A stretch of DNA of 64,000 nucleotides from Bradyrhizobium nivariense (lineage in GTDB: Bacteria > Pseudomonadota > Alphaproteobacteria > Rhizobiales > Xanthobacteraceae). The position numbers were made by a program, and so were the translations under genes. The notes below the pieces were generated by a model. That model did not search any database. It worked only from the letters and a program-made list of their open reading frames with translations, and was not told the DNA's origin. The stretch's first letter is position 1. The number at the start of each line of letters is the position of its first letter. Shown here piece after piece: positions 41,992 through 49,594 of the stretch. The stretch lies in NCBI RefSeq assembly GCF_029846715.1, contig NZ_JARVWW010000022.1, positions 62,001-126,000 on the forward strand, in the 5' to 3' direction.

Positions 41992-42984
41992 CTACTCCGC
42001 CTTAAATCGGGAGTAGAGACGCGTGCAATTGCATTCGAATATGTTGGCGCGGTCTTCCTTTGACAGGATCGAAAGCTCTTCGATGACCGGCTTCAGATCG
42101 TCGTAGTCGCGGCCCGTCTTCGGGTCTTTCGCGCTTCCGGTTCCTGGCTTTTCTGTCGCGAACAGCACCCGGTCAGCGCCCACCGTTTTGACGAGCAGCT
42201 CAATCGCGTTCTTGTCATATGTGCACGTATCGAAGTGGAATTGCCTCAGCTTTTCGTCGAAAGTGGCTCCTCCGCGTCGAACGGCCCAGGCGCGGAAGCG
42301 TCCCATGTGATACGGAATCGCGCCTCCTCCGTGCGGAACGATGAGCTTCAACGTCGGAAATCTTTCGAACACGCGAGACTCGAGCACCGAGATGATCGCG
42401 ATGCTTTCCTCGTTGATGAACTTCAGGGTGTAGGACTCGCGCGGATGGCAACTGCTTGCAGAGTGCACCAGCATCGGGACCTCAAGCGCGCACGCCTTTT
42501 CATAAAGAGGATACCAGAATTCGTCACCCAATCCGGGCGGCGGAAGTCCGTCGCCCTCGGTCGGATCCGGATTGAGAAGGCAGCCAATAAACCCCTGGTC
42601 CTTGACCCGAAATTCCAACTCTGAAAGGCAGTTGGCCGGGCTCGTATCGCGATATTGCGGGAGGCCGGCGACAGCCCGAAATCTCTCCGGAAACAGCTGA
42701 ACGGTTCGATGGATCACATCGTTCATGTGCCGGGTCCAGAGCTCGCTGACCTTCGCCGGCTTGATGGAATGCATCTGCATGTAGGGGCGCGGCGAAAGAA
42801 ACTGAATGTCGGTGCCGACGCGGTCCATGATATCGATGATCGTCTGCGCAGCCTCTCGGATGCTTTCGTCCGGCACCTTTGCGCTCGCGGCCGGATTGCC
42901 GCGGTTCGACACCAATTCAGCCATGAACTTGTAGCTTTCGGGCGCCAGGACGACATGTGCGTGTGAGTCGATGATCAGCGGCAT
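41992..42984 (-). CDS. LigJ-like amidohydrolase, second copy
   Basis: A 330-residue metal-dependent hydrolase paralogous to the one at 28933. Metal ligands lie in IIDSHAHVVL, MLVHSASSCHP and LIVPHGGGAIPYHMGRFR, and FATEKPGTGSA supplies the acidic segment. The hydratase signature is LNPDPTEGDGLPPPGLGD with EFWYPLYEKA. ATG 42984 has GAGG upstream. It follows three RraA/LigK-like genes. Hydratase plus aldolase is the last two-step module of the gallate/protocatechuate 4,5-cleavage route (4-oxalomesaconate to CHA, then pyruvate plus oxaloacetate). Confidence 0.82.
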   Translation of the reverse strand: MPLIIDSHAHVVLAPESYKFMAELVSNRGNPAASAKVPDESIREAAQTIIDIMDRVGTDIQFLSPRPYMQMHSIKPAKVSELWTRHMNDVIHRTVQLFPERFRAVAGLPQYRDTSPANCLSELEFRVKDQGFIGCLLNPDPTEGDGLPPPGLGDEFWYPLYEKACALEVPMLVHSASSCHPRESYTLKFINEESIAIISVLESRVFERFPTLKLIVPHGGGAIPYHMGRFRAWAVRRGGATFDEKLRQFHFDTCTYDKNAIELLVKTVGADRVLFATEKPGTGSAKDPKTGRDYDDLKPVIEELSILSKEDRANIFECNCTRLYSRFKAE

Positions 42985-43015
42985 GGGTAAGTCCTCTTCG
43001 GTCTGTCTATCTGTC

Positions 43016-43687
43016 TCAGAAACTGTAGATATCGAGTGTGCGTTCACCCTGCCCTAGGCGTTTCAGGATCGACGCTTCTTTCGCTTCCCGAGCCACGGAC
43101 TTCTCGACGACGTCCGCCACCAAAGTCCGCGGGATCGCGACCACTCCGTCGTAGTCACCGACAATGAGGTCTCCCGGGCGAACCACAACATCCTCGATCA
43201 GAGTGGGGTAGTTGATCCAGCCGCGCGCGCCATAGTCCTTTCCCGTTCCCCGCATGCACAGACCCCTCGCAAAGACCGGAAAATCGGAGCTCGCCAATGT
43301 CGCTCCATCGCGAACGCAACCATTGATCACGAGGCCGGCGAGGCCACGCTGACGCGCGGCGCACGACATGATCTCACCCCAATAACCGAACTCATAACCG
43401 CCTTCGACGTCGACCACGAGAACGTCGCCGGGTTGAGCCAGGTAGATCGCGCGATGAAGCCACAGATTGTCACCCGCCGGCGAATGGACCGTAACTGCCG
43501 GTCCACAAACGCGAAAATGCGCATCGAGTGGCTTAATTGCCGCGGGTAGTGCGCCGATGCGACCGGCGGCTTCATGAATAGTCGATGTCGGCAGCTCACT
43601 CGCGAAGCGGAGCAGCGCCGCAGCCAGTCGTTCGAAGTCGGTCCTCACGGTCGCCAAGGCTCGAGACGCGTCGGAGCCGGTCATCAT
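43016..43687 (-). CDS. RraA/LigK-like protein 1 (CHA aldolase family)
   Basis: A 223-residue RraA-fold protein. The catalytic segment reads LAGLVINGCVRDGATL, keeping the Arg-Asp pair of metal-dependent 4-hydroxy-4-methyl-2-oxoglutarate/CHA aldolases, and PGDLIVGDYDGVVAIPR follows. Such proteins split 4-carboxy-4-hydroxy-2-oxoadipate or decarboxylate oxaloacetate; RraA itself regulates RNase E. Its start overlaps the stop of the next upstream paralogue. Last of three tandem copies and just before the LigJ-like gene. Confidence 0.85.
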   Translation of the reverse strand: MMTGSDASRALATVRTDFERLAAALLRFASELPTSTIHEAAGRIGALPAAIKPLDAHFRVCGPAVTVHSPAGDNLWLHRAIYLAQPGDVLVVDVEGGYEFGYWGEIMSCAARQRGLAGLVINGCVRDGATLASSDFPVFARGLCMRGTGKDYGARGWINYPTLIEDVVVRPGDLIVGDYDGVVAIPRTLVADVVEKSVAREAKEASILKRLGQGERTLDIYSF

Positions 43688-44343
43688 CGTTCCTCCGCTC
43701 GCGTTTGCAATTGATGATAGCGGTGAGTCTCGCGAGCTTTGCGGAGGCTCAAACCGCCCCTTACAGCGGCGCGAATTGCATCTTCCGCTTTTTGGATCTC
43801 TTCGGCGGATGCGAGAACTCTCTCCTCATGCTCCCTTGGGATCACGACAACGCCATCCGCGTCGCCTCGCATGAGATCGCCTGGACACACCCGCGCCCGG
43901 CCGATCGTAACGGGGATCTGTGTCGCCTCGACCTGCACGCGATCTTTGCCCGTCCGCATCCAGGCCTCTCGGCTGTAGATCGGGTAATTTAATTCCAGGC
44001 AGAGCGCGACGTCGCGATTGATCCCGTCGATGACTGTCCCCGCGATACCTTTGCGATGAGCCACCTCGGTCAGGATATCGCCCCAGACCGTAACGTCGTC
44101 CCGCCCGCTATTGGCGAGGACGATCACCTCGCCGGCTTTGACATCGTCGATGTAGTCGCCGACCGTCCCAGGAGGTGAGCCGGCCACGCCGTACAGCAAG
44201 GTCCAAGCGCGGCCTGTCATCCGAAAGCCATACGACCGCGGCTTGATTTGATAGCATTGCCCGATGATCCCGTGCCGATCTAGTGCGTCACTTAGTGTAG
44301 CCGTATCCAGCCGCGCAGCGCGCTCTACATTAACGTCCACCAT
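43684..44343 (-). CDS. RraA/LigK-like protein 2
   Basis: A 219-residue RraA-fold protein with LDTATLSDALDRHGIIGQ at the N-terminus, IAGTVIDGINRDVALCLEL carrying the Arg-Asp pair, and PGDLMRGDADGVVVIPREHE. ATG 44343 follows GGGGAGAGAG. Sequence similarity to its neighbours is moderate rather than close, so the three copies are old paralogues and not recent duplicates. Overlap with copy 1 (ATGATG) implies coupled translation. Confidence 0.85.
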   Translation of the reverse strand: MVDVNVERAARLDTATLSDALDRHGIIGQCYQIKPRSYGFRMTGRAWTLLYGVAGSPPGTVGDYIDDVKAGEVIVLANSGRDDVTVWGDILTEVAHRKGIAGTVIDGINRDVALCLELNYPIYSREAWMRTGKDRVQVEATQIPVTIGRARVCPGDLMRGDADGVVVIPREHEERVLASAEEIQKAEDAIRAAVRGGLSLRKARETHRYHQLQTRAEER

Positions 44344-44356
44344 CTCTCTCCCCGTC

Positions 44357-45019
44357 TCAGCGTAGCATGTGTTCGTAGTTGGCACCCATCACGTCGGTGA
44401 CCTTGGTACCGTCGAGCAGCGCTTTCGCCATGGCCGCCTCTCGGCCAGCGATCATCTCGGCGGCAGAAAGCACAGAGTCGATCTCAGTAGGGGGAATGAA
44501 CGCAACTCCACTGGAGTCCGCCAGAACATAGTCACCAGCGTTCACGACTAGCTCGCCTATTGTAACCGGGCCGTTGACTTCGGCTTCGACCACCCGCCCG
44601 CGAGCCGTTTTCGCCGTGAGCGACCTGCAGTAGATCGGAAACTTGTAAGTGCGGGCTTCATCGATATCGCGGACCGGACCATCCGCGACCACGCCGCCGA
44701 TGCCTCTCAGCTTCGCTGCGAGACTCAAGATGCCGCCCCAGCTTCCGGCGTCAATTCCCGTGCGCTGTTCCACCACGATCACATCGCCAGGATCGGCCAG
44801 CTCGATTGCGGTCGTTCCGAGATGCTTGGGCGGGCCTTGGTGGGCCTTGGCCTCACCGCAAGCGACAAGCCTGTAGGTGACGACTTTCCCGGCGATCTTC
44901 GCAGGAACGGATTCAGCGCGAAGTCCGCTGACGACGCGGCCTTTGATCCCCAATTTGTCGAGCGCATCTGACACGGCACAGCAATCAAGTCGCTTAAGCC
45001 GCGTGACGGAATCCTCCAT
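44357..45019 (-). CDS. RraA/LigK-like protein 3
   Basis: A 220-residue RraA-fold protein: RLDCCAVSDALDKLGIKG, IGGVVADGPVRDIDEARTYK with the Arg-Asp pair, and AGDYVLADSSGVAFIPPTE, where the usual DxDG is SSG. ATG 45019 follows an ideal AGGAGGAAA; the longer frame to 45079 is unlikely. It heads the run RraA3-RraA2-RraA1-LigJ-ligase-Irr. RraA proteins form trimers, so three co-expressed paralogues could make a mixed trimer. Confidence 0.85.
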   Translation of the reverse strand: MEDSVTRLKRLDCCAVSDALDKLGIKGRVVSGLRAESVPAKIAGKVVTYRLVACGEAKAHQGPPKHLGTTAIELADPGDVIVVEQRTGIDAGSWGGILSLAAKLRGIGGVVADGPVRDIDEARTYKFPIYCRSLTAKTARGRVVEAEVNGPVTIGELVVNAGDYVLADSSGVAFIPPTEIDSVLSAAEMIAGREAAMAKALLDGTKVTDVMGANYEHMLR

Positions 45020-45100
45020 GCTAATTTCCTCCTGCATTCCGATTGACTGGCAGCTGGCGCATAACGGATCGGATGCCACTCTGCCTCCAAAGAAAGGGCA

Positions 45101-45125
45101 GCCCGATGCGCTCGTTGCATCGGGC
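45101..45125 (-). terminator. Stem-loop after the orphan binding-protein gene
   Basis: GCCCGATGC (45101-45109) and GCATCGGGC (45117-45125) form a perfect 9-bp stem with a 7-base loop; on the minus strand it is followed by TGCCCTTTCTTTGG. It lies between the binding-protein gene and RraA3 and could act as a terminator or attenuator. Confidence 0.55.
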
Positions 45126-45256
45126 CGAGTTGCGCGACTCGGGAGGTCGCAAGCTCGCCACCCCTGGTGTAAGCCTTGCCTAGCATCCGATTTCGCAACT
45201 CACGCGCTGACGACAGGTCATTCGTGGCTGCACAATCACGCCAAGCGGAGACGGCA

Positions 45257-46456
45257 TTATCCACCCTGTACTCCATCACCGATCGGTGTCCATCGACCGG
45301 ACTCGAAGCGCTGAATCCAAAATCTATTGATGGTACTGTAGTCATCTGGCGTTGTGGTCACTGTGATCCCCGGCAAGAGCAAGGGCACCTTCATGTCTTT
45401 GAGACGCGTCGCTATGTCGAGCAGATTGTCACGCGTCAGCTTCGGACCAGCCTGTCGCAGAACGTGCGCCATGAGGTACGAGGCTTGGTAACCCGTTATG
45501 TAGCCGGCGTCCGATGGGTTCTTCCCGGGAAGATTATCGCGCATCCATGCATTGTATTCCTTGATATCATCATCATTCTGCCACCGTGGATCGGACGGAT
45601 CTTTCGCGTAGCCGGTTGAGATGATGCCTTCTGCCCGATCCAGGCCCGCCGGTTTAAGAACCGTCTCCACCCCCGAGGCGATGCTGCAGACCAGATTGAG
45701 CGGCTTCCAGCCGATTTCATGCCGGACTCGGATCTGCATCGCGCCGAATTTCTGAGTCCCCGCGAAATAGAAGACGTTCGCTCCCGATGCCTTGGCCGTG
45801 ACCAACTGGCTTTCGATGGTGGGACTGGTCACCTCGAAACTCTGCTCGCTGACGATCAGACGTTTCGCGTTCTCTCCCAGGCCTGACTTGAAGCCAGCGA
45901 CGAAGTCCCTACCAAGGTCATCGTTCTGATAGAGAATGGCGATCTTGGGGTCCTGGACGCTCGAGAGGACGTATCGCGCCGTTGCCCGGGCTTCGGCCGC
46001 GTACCCTGGCAGCATCGGTATGGTCCACCGAAATGCTGTTGGATCGGCAAATCTGCTCGCGCCAGTCGCGATGAAGAGCTGTGGCACCTTCTTGCCGTTG
46101 AGATATTTCTGGACCGCCGCGTTGGTTGGCGTTCCCACCGAACCGTAGATGGCGAACACCTCATCGCCTTCAACCAGCTTGCGCGTAAGCTCGACGGTCT
46201 TTGGTGGGCTATATCCATCGTCGAGCGAAATAAGCGTGACCTTGCGTCCGTTGATCCCACCCTCCTTGTTGATTGCCTCAAAGTACGCCGTCGAAGCGAA
46301 CCCGGTAGTGGCCGCCGCTGATACCGGTCCTCCATACGGCTGAGTTTGACCCAGTTTGATCTCTGAATCGGAGGCGCCTGAATCATACTCTTGAGCAAAC
46401 GACGGAGATGCGAGACACATCAGCAATAGAGCAGACTTCCCAACTGTACCCAGCAT
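45257..46456 (-). CDS. Orphan Liv-type substrate-binding protein
   Basis: A 399-residue type I periplasmic binding protein. Signal peptide: GKSALLLMCLASPSFAQ. The mature N-terminus has EIKLGQTQPYGGPVSAAATT, then INGRKVTLISLDDGYSPPKT, FAIYGSVGTPTNAAVQKYLN and KIAILYQNDDLGRDFVAG. This layout is close to the protein at 58771 and differs from the LivK-like protein at 38465. No permease or ATPase is adjacent, so it probably borrows the Liv-type transporter at 35121-38455. It lies upstream of the RraA run. Confidence 0.9.
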   Translation of the reverse strand: MLGTVGKSALLLMCLASPSFAQEYDSGASDSEIKLGQTQPYGGPVSAAATTGFASTAYFEAINKEGGINGRKVTLISLDDGYSPPKTVELTRKLVEGDEVFAIYGSVGTPTNAAVQKYLNGKKVPQLFIATGASRFADPTAFRWTIPMLPGYAAEARATARYVLSSVQDPKIAILYQNDDLGRDFVAGFKSGLGENAKRLIVSEQSFEVTSPTIESQLVTAKASGANVFYFAGTQKFGAMQIRVRHEIGWKPLNLVCSIASGVETVLKPAGLDRAEGIISTGYAKDPSDPRWQNDDDIKEYNAWMRDNLPGKNPSDAGYITGYQASYLMAHVLRQAGPKLTRDNLLDIATRLKDMKVPLLLPGITVTTTPDDYSTINRFWIQRFESGRWTPIGDGVQGG

Positions 46457-46626
46457 TCCATCCTCCTCCTTTTTGTCCGCCTCTTGGTGCGGTCTACCTG
46501 GTTCAACCCAGTCTGAAGATTGGCGGCCCAGCTTGTGGCACCACTCAGATGCCCAGAGGATCGGGCCGGCGCGGCTTTGGCGCTTCAGTCACCCCCTGAT
46601 CGAAAGAGCAGCGTCGTCGCGTGCGG

Positions 46627-47970
46627 TCAGATGATGAGGCTAACTTCCGCCGCAGCAGGTTCACCCGGAATCGTGGTACGCGCGGTTTCGCTCTGCCTCT
46701 TCCAGTCGGATCCCGCCGGATAGCGTAGCGAGGCCGAACGCACGCGATCGAGGTCCACATCGTCGACGTTTGCCGGGATATTCCCTTCGTCGCGCAGCTT
46801 AGTCGCCGCATTGACGAGTTGGCGCCTCACGGTGACGATCATCGCGTCGGACGAACTAAGATGCTCTTTCGTTCGATCATAAATCGGCTCATCCTGATCG
46901 TTGGTCATCAACTCCGTCATGGCGCGATCCTGCAGATTACCGGAGAAGGGAATGCCGCAGAACATCGTTTGGCTCTGAACGCCAAGATCGCGACCGTAAT
47001 CGTTACGCTTGTTGGCCTTGGTCAGGAAATACCTTCGCGGATCGTTGGTCCGCTCGACAAAGCCACCGACCTCGTCGAACGTGTCGGCGTGCGATGCCCG
47101 CTCTTCCTCCGACAGCGACTTTGTCGGATGTCCGCGGTGGGAGATCAGCATGGCATGATTGTCATCGAGCGGCACGAAGGAGCGGAGATTGATGCTGCCG
47201 TCCCCGATTGTAATCATCGTATGGAATGGGAAGATGAATTGGTTGACTCGATGCCACTCGCTTCCGTCGTCGAACTTGCGCATCGCGGAATAAAAGGCGC
47301 CGTAGTTCGTGGTGACGACATCGAGCACCGGCGGAAGACCGGTCGGATTCCAGAAGCCGCGAATACCCTTCTCCGGCTTTGGGCTATCTTCATGAAGACG
47401 CCGACGCACCCAATCGAGGTGAGCAGAATCGAGGTCTCCCTCCAGGTTCTGTAGCCAATTCGCTTCCTCCATCATGATGGAAGGAAGATAAACGCGATCC
47501 TCGGGAAGAAGGTTGATCTCGAAGCGGGGAAAGGGAGGTGGCTCCTTGCGCGAACCGAGATAGACCCAAACCATGTGGTTCACCTCGTGACAGGGATAAG
47601 CTCGCGCCCTGATGTTGGCGCAGAATTTCTCACGTCGTTCGGGCTGCTCAGTCGGAGTATCCAGGCACTTGCCGGTGATGTCGAACTTCCAGCCGTGGTA
47701 TGCGCAGCGCAAACCGCCGTCCTCATTGCGACCGAAATAAAGGCTGGCGCCGCGATGCGGACAGAACTCCTCGAGAGCACCCATCCGGCCTTCACTGTCC
47801 CGGAACATCACGAGCTTTTCGCCCAGAAGCATCATGCGCTTTGGGGCGCAGTCCGGCGACGGGAACTCGGATGAGGGCAGTGCCGGGATCCAATATTGCC
47901 GCATCAGTTCTCCCATCGGAGTGCCACGGCCGACGCGACAGATCAGCTGGTTGTTCTCGTTGGATAGCAT
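46627..47970 (-). CDS. Rieske oxygenase paralogue with an altered mononuclear iron site
   Basis: A 447-residue close paralogue of the oxygenase at 32359. The Rieske cluster ligands Cys70, His72, Cys89 and His92 are intact. At the mononuclear iron site the protein reads EGDLDSAHLDWVRRRLH: Asp181 and His184 remain, but the second His ligand (His189 in the paralogue) is Arg189, encoded CGT instead of CAC. The rest of the protein is full length with no stop or shift. Either it is a diverged non-oxygenating protein, another His such as His193 stands in, or it acts as a partner subunit. It has its own upstream inverted repeat. Confidence 0.88.
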   Translation of the reverse strand: MLSNENNQLICRVGRGTPMGELMRQYWIPALPSSEFPSPDCAPKRMMLLGEKLVMFRDSEGRMGALEEFCPHRGASLYFGRNEDGGLRCAYHGWKFDITGKCLDTPTEQPERREKFCANIRARAYPCHEVNHMVWVYLGSRKEPPPFPRFEINLLPEDRVYLPSIMMEEANWLQNLEGDLDSAHLDWVRRRLHEDSPKPEKGIRGFWNPTGLPPVLDVVTTNYGAFYSAMRKFDDGSEWHRVNQFIFPFHTMITIGDGSINLRSFVPLDDNHAMLISHRGHPTKSLSEEERASHADTFDEVGGFVERTNDPRRYFLTKANKRNDYGRDLGVQSQTMFCGIPFSGNLQDRAMTELMTNDQDEPIYDRTKEHLSSSDAMIVTVRRQLVNAATKLRDEGNIPANVDDVDLDRVRSASLRYPAGSDWKRQSETARTTIPGEPAAAEVSLII

Positions 47971-48319
47971 GTATCACTCCCTGGCTTTCCCGACGGTGAA
48001 CCCGCCTTGATGATGGAATTCTTTTTCGTATTTGATTATCGCGAAAGATAGCATCTTGGAAGCCGGAGGCAATGCTAAATTTTACATGTGGTCCATTGTA
48101 AAAACGACGGCGGGCCCGGGGATCACGGCGCCCCAAGCGTCGCGAAGACGGCTCGGTCGAACCGACATGACGATAGCTTCGCCCAGCCCCCGGCCCTGAA
48201 CCGAGACCGCGAGGCTCAAGCTTCGTCGCAACCCGAAGCCGCGGCACGTCAGTCGGAAAGGCCTTTTCGTTGTTGGACCGACTGTATTGCTGCGGGGCCT
48301 CGAAACCTCGGGCAATGTT
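47971..48319. other. Promoter region with an inverted repeat and a possible regulator remnant
   Basis: Besides the 24-bp inverted repeat at 48080-48103, a minus-strand frame from about 48250 to 48082 reads AVSVQGRGLGEAIVMSVRPS, then RDAWGAVIPGPAVVFTMD. This weakly resembles the segment before the HTH in some LuxR-family regulators. It has no start and no HTH, so at most it is a remnant. Confidence 0.3.
48080..48103. promoter_or_regulatory. TTTTACA-N10-TGTAAAA inverted repeat
   Basis: TTTTACA (48080-48086) and TGTAAAA (48097-48103) are perfect inverted copies around a 10-base centre, about 110 bp upstream of the altered Rieske gene. Size and symmetry suit an IclR, TetR or GntR dimer, all three of which are encoded within 4 kb. 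Confidence 0.5.
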
Positions 48320-49141
48320 TCAAAGCCCCGCGCGCTGCAGATCGAACTCGTGCAATTTTTCGAGTTCCGAGATCACGTGCTCCAGCATATCCGCCATGCC
48401 CTTACCGACGACATATCTCGGCTTTGGATTTGCGATTGTCGCCGCCGCTATTGCGGCCTCCACCACGGGCGTCAGATCGGTCAGCACATCTCCGGCTCTC
48501 TTTTCTCGAGCCTTTGCCATATCGGCCGCCATCTTCTGATAGGCAGGGCCGACCGTGCTCAACAATCGCTTATCCGCGATTGCCGTTTTGAACTGCCCAG
48601 GCAGGATCGATACGACCCTTACTCCGAAAGGTCTTGCGTCGATGTCGGCTCCAGCAGATATCGAATCCATCGCATGCTTTGACGAACAATACGCGTCATA
48701 TAGCGGCGTCGAAAAGATCGCGCCTATGGCCGTCACGTTGATGATCCGGCCCGCCTTCTGGTCGCGCATGATTGGCAGCACGAGCCGCATCATCTCGTGG
48801 GGACCGAAAAAGTTCGTTTCGAACACCGCTCTCAGCAATTCCAGGGGGGTGTCCTCGAGTGAGCCAGAGCACGCGACTCCCGCATTGTTGACAAGCACGT
48901 CCAGTCTCCCGAACAGATCGACCGTTCTGCCGACGGCGCGTTGACGCGATTGGGCGTCAGTAATGTCCAGCTGGAAAATGTCGAGCTTGGCGCCGTACTC
49001 GCGCGCAGCGGCTTGCAGCTTCGCCGGCGGCTGCTGCGGGCGACGCATCGTCGCGACGACCGAGTCGCCGCGCTGCAAAAAGCCAAGTGCAATGGCTTCA
49101 CCGAATCCAGAGCTACAACCCGTAACAAGCACGACCGCCAT
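48320..49141 (-). CDS. Short-chain dehydrogenase/reductase
   Basis: A 273-residue classical SDR. The cofactor loop is VLVTGCSSGFGEAIALGF (TGxxxGxG), the structural motif NNAGVACSG, and the active site is YDAYCSSKHAMDSIS (YxxxK), with the Ser before it replaced by a VTAIGAIFSTPL stretch. ATG 49141 follows GGAGAGAGA. Possible roles include oxidation of an alcohol intermediate. A direct repeat sits immediately upstream of its ribosome-binding site. Confidence 0.88.
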   Translation of the reverse strand: MAVVLVTGCSSGFGEAIALGFLQRGDSVVATMRRPQQPPAKLQAAAREYGAKLDIFQLDITDAQSRQRAVGRTVDLFGRLDVLVNNAGVACSGSLEDTPLELLRAVFETNFFGPHEMMRLVLPIMRDQKAGRIINVTAIGAIFSTPLYDAYCSSKHAMDSISAGADIDARPFGVRVVSILPGQFKTAIADKRLLSTVGPAYQKMAADMAKAREKRAGDVLTDLTPVVEAAIAAATIANPKPRYVVGKGMADMLEHVISELEKLHEFDLQRAGL

Positions 49142-49159
49142 GTCTCTCTCCTCAATTTT

Positions 49160-49179
49160 GAATGCAATTATGAATGCAA
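49160..49179 (-). promoter_or_regulatory. GAATGCAA direct repeat upstream of the SDR gene
   Basis: GAATGCAA occurs at 49160-49167 and 49172-49179, 12 bp apart, 20-40 bp before the SDR ATG. The core ATGCAA is shared with the ATTTGCAT/ATGCAAAT repeat at 28751-28779. Confidence 0.35.
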
Positions 49180-49198
49180 AACCGCAGGGGGTCAACTC

Positions 49199-49230
49199 GG
49201 GCAGAGGGGTGGTCGGGCAGAGGGGTGGTC
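49199..49230. repeat. Perfect 16-bp tandem duplication
   Basis: GGGCAGAGGGGTGGTC is present twice without a gap (49199-49214, 49215-49230). Both copies lie in non-coding DNA between the SDR and IclR genes, so the change is likely a replication slip. Confidence 0.9.
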
Positions 49231-49594
49231 AAGGCATCTGAGCTCCATTTGCGGGCTCGCAACGCGCTTGCGCCGCTTGTTGGTAAGCGCGCACGCATGT
49301 GCGGCCGCGGACGCTGCAGGAGCGCAGGGTGGGTGCATAGGCGCCAGGGCTTCTGTGCGCGATCTGTTGTTCCCGCTGGATCTGTTCGGCGGCTTTACAC
49401 CCAAGTGCGAGCCTCCTGTGCGTGGAGGTTCTCTCAGGCGGGCCGTGGAAGCTCGGTCGCCAGACGAAAAAGGCCATCCGCGTCGTCGCCAGCCTTTCAA
49501 CAAGTCATTGGGGCAAGCCAGCCTCGAGTTTCTATGATTCTACCGTGATTTCGGCTACTTACGAGGCAATAAGCAGTTGGGGGACGGATCGAGA
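49231..49594. other. No gene recognised (SDR-IclR divergent interval)
   Basis: I see no supported gene. The interval must hold the promoters for the SDR (minus) and IclR (plus) genes. Confidence 0.4.
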
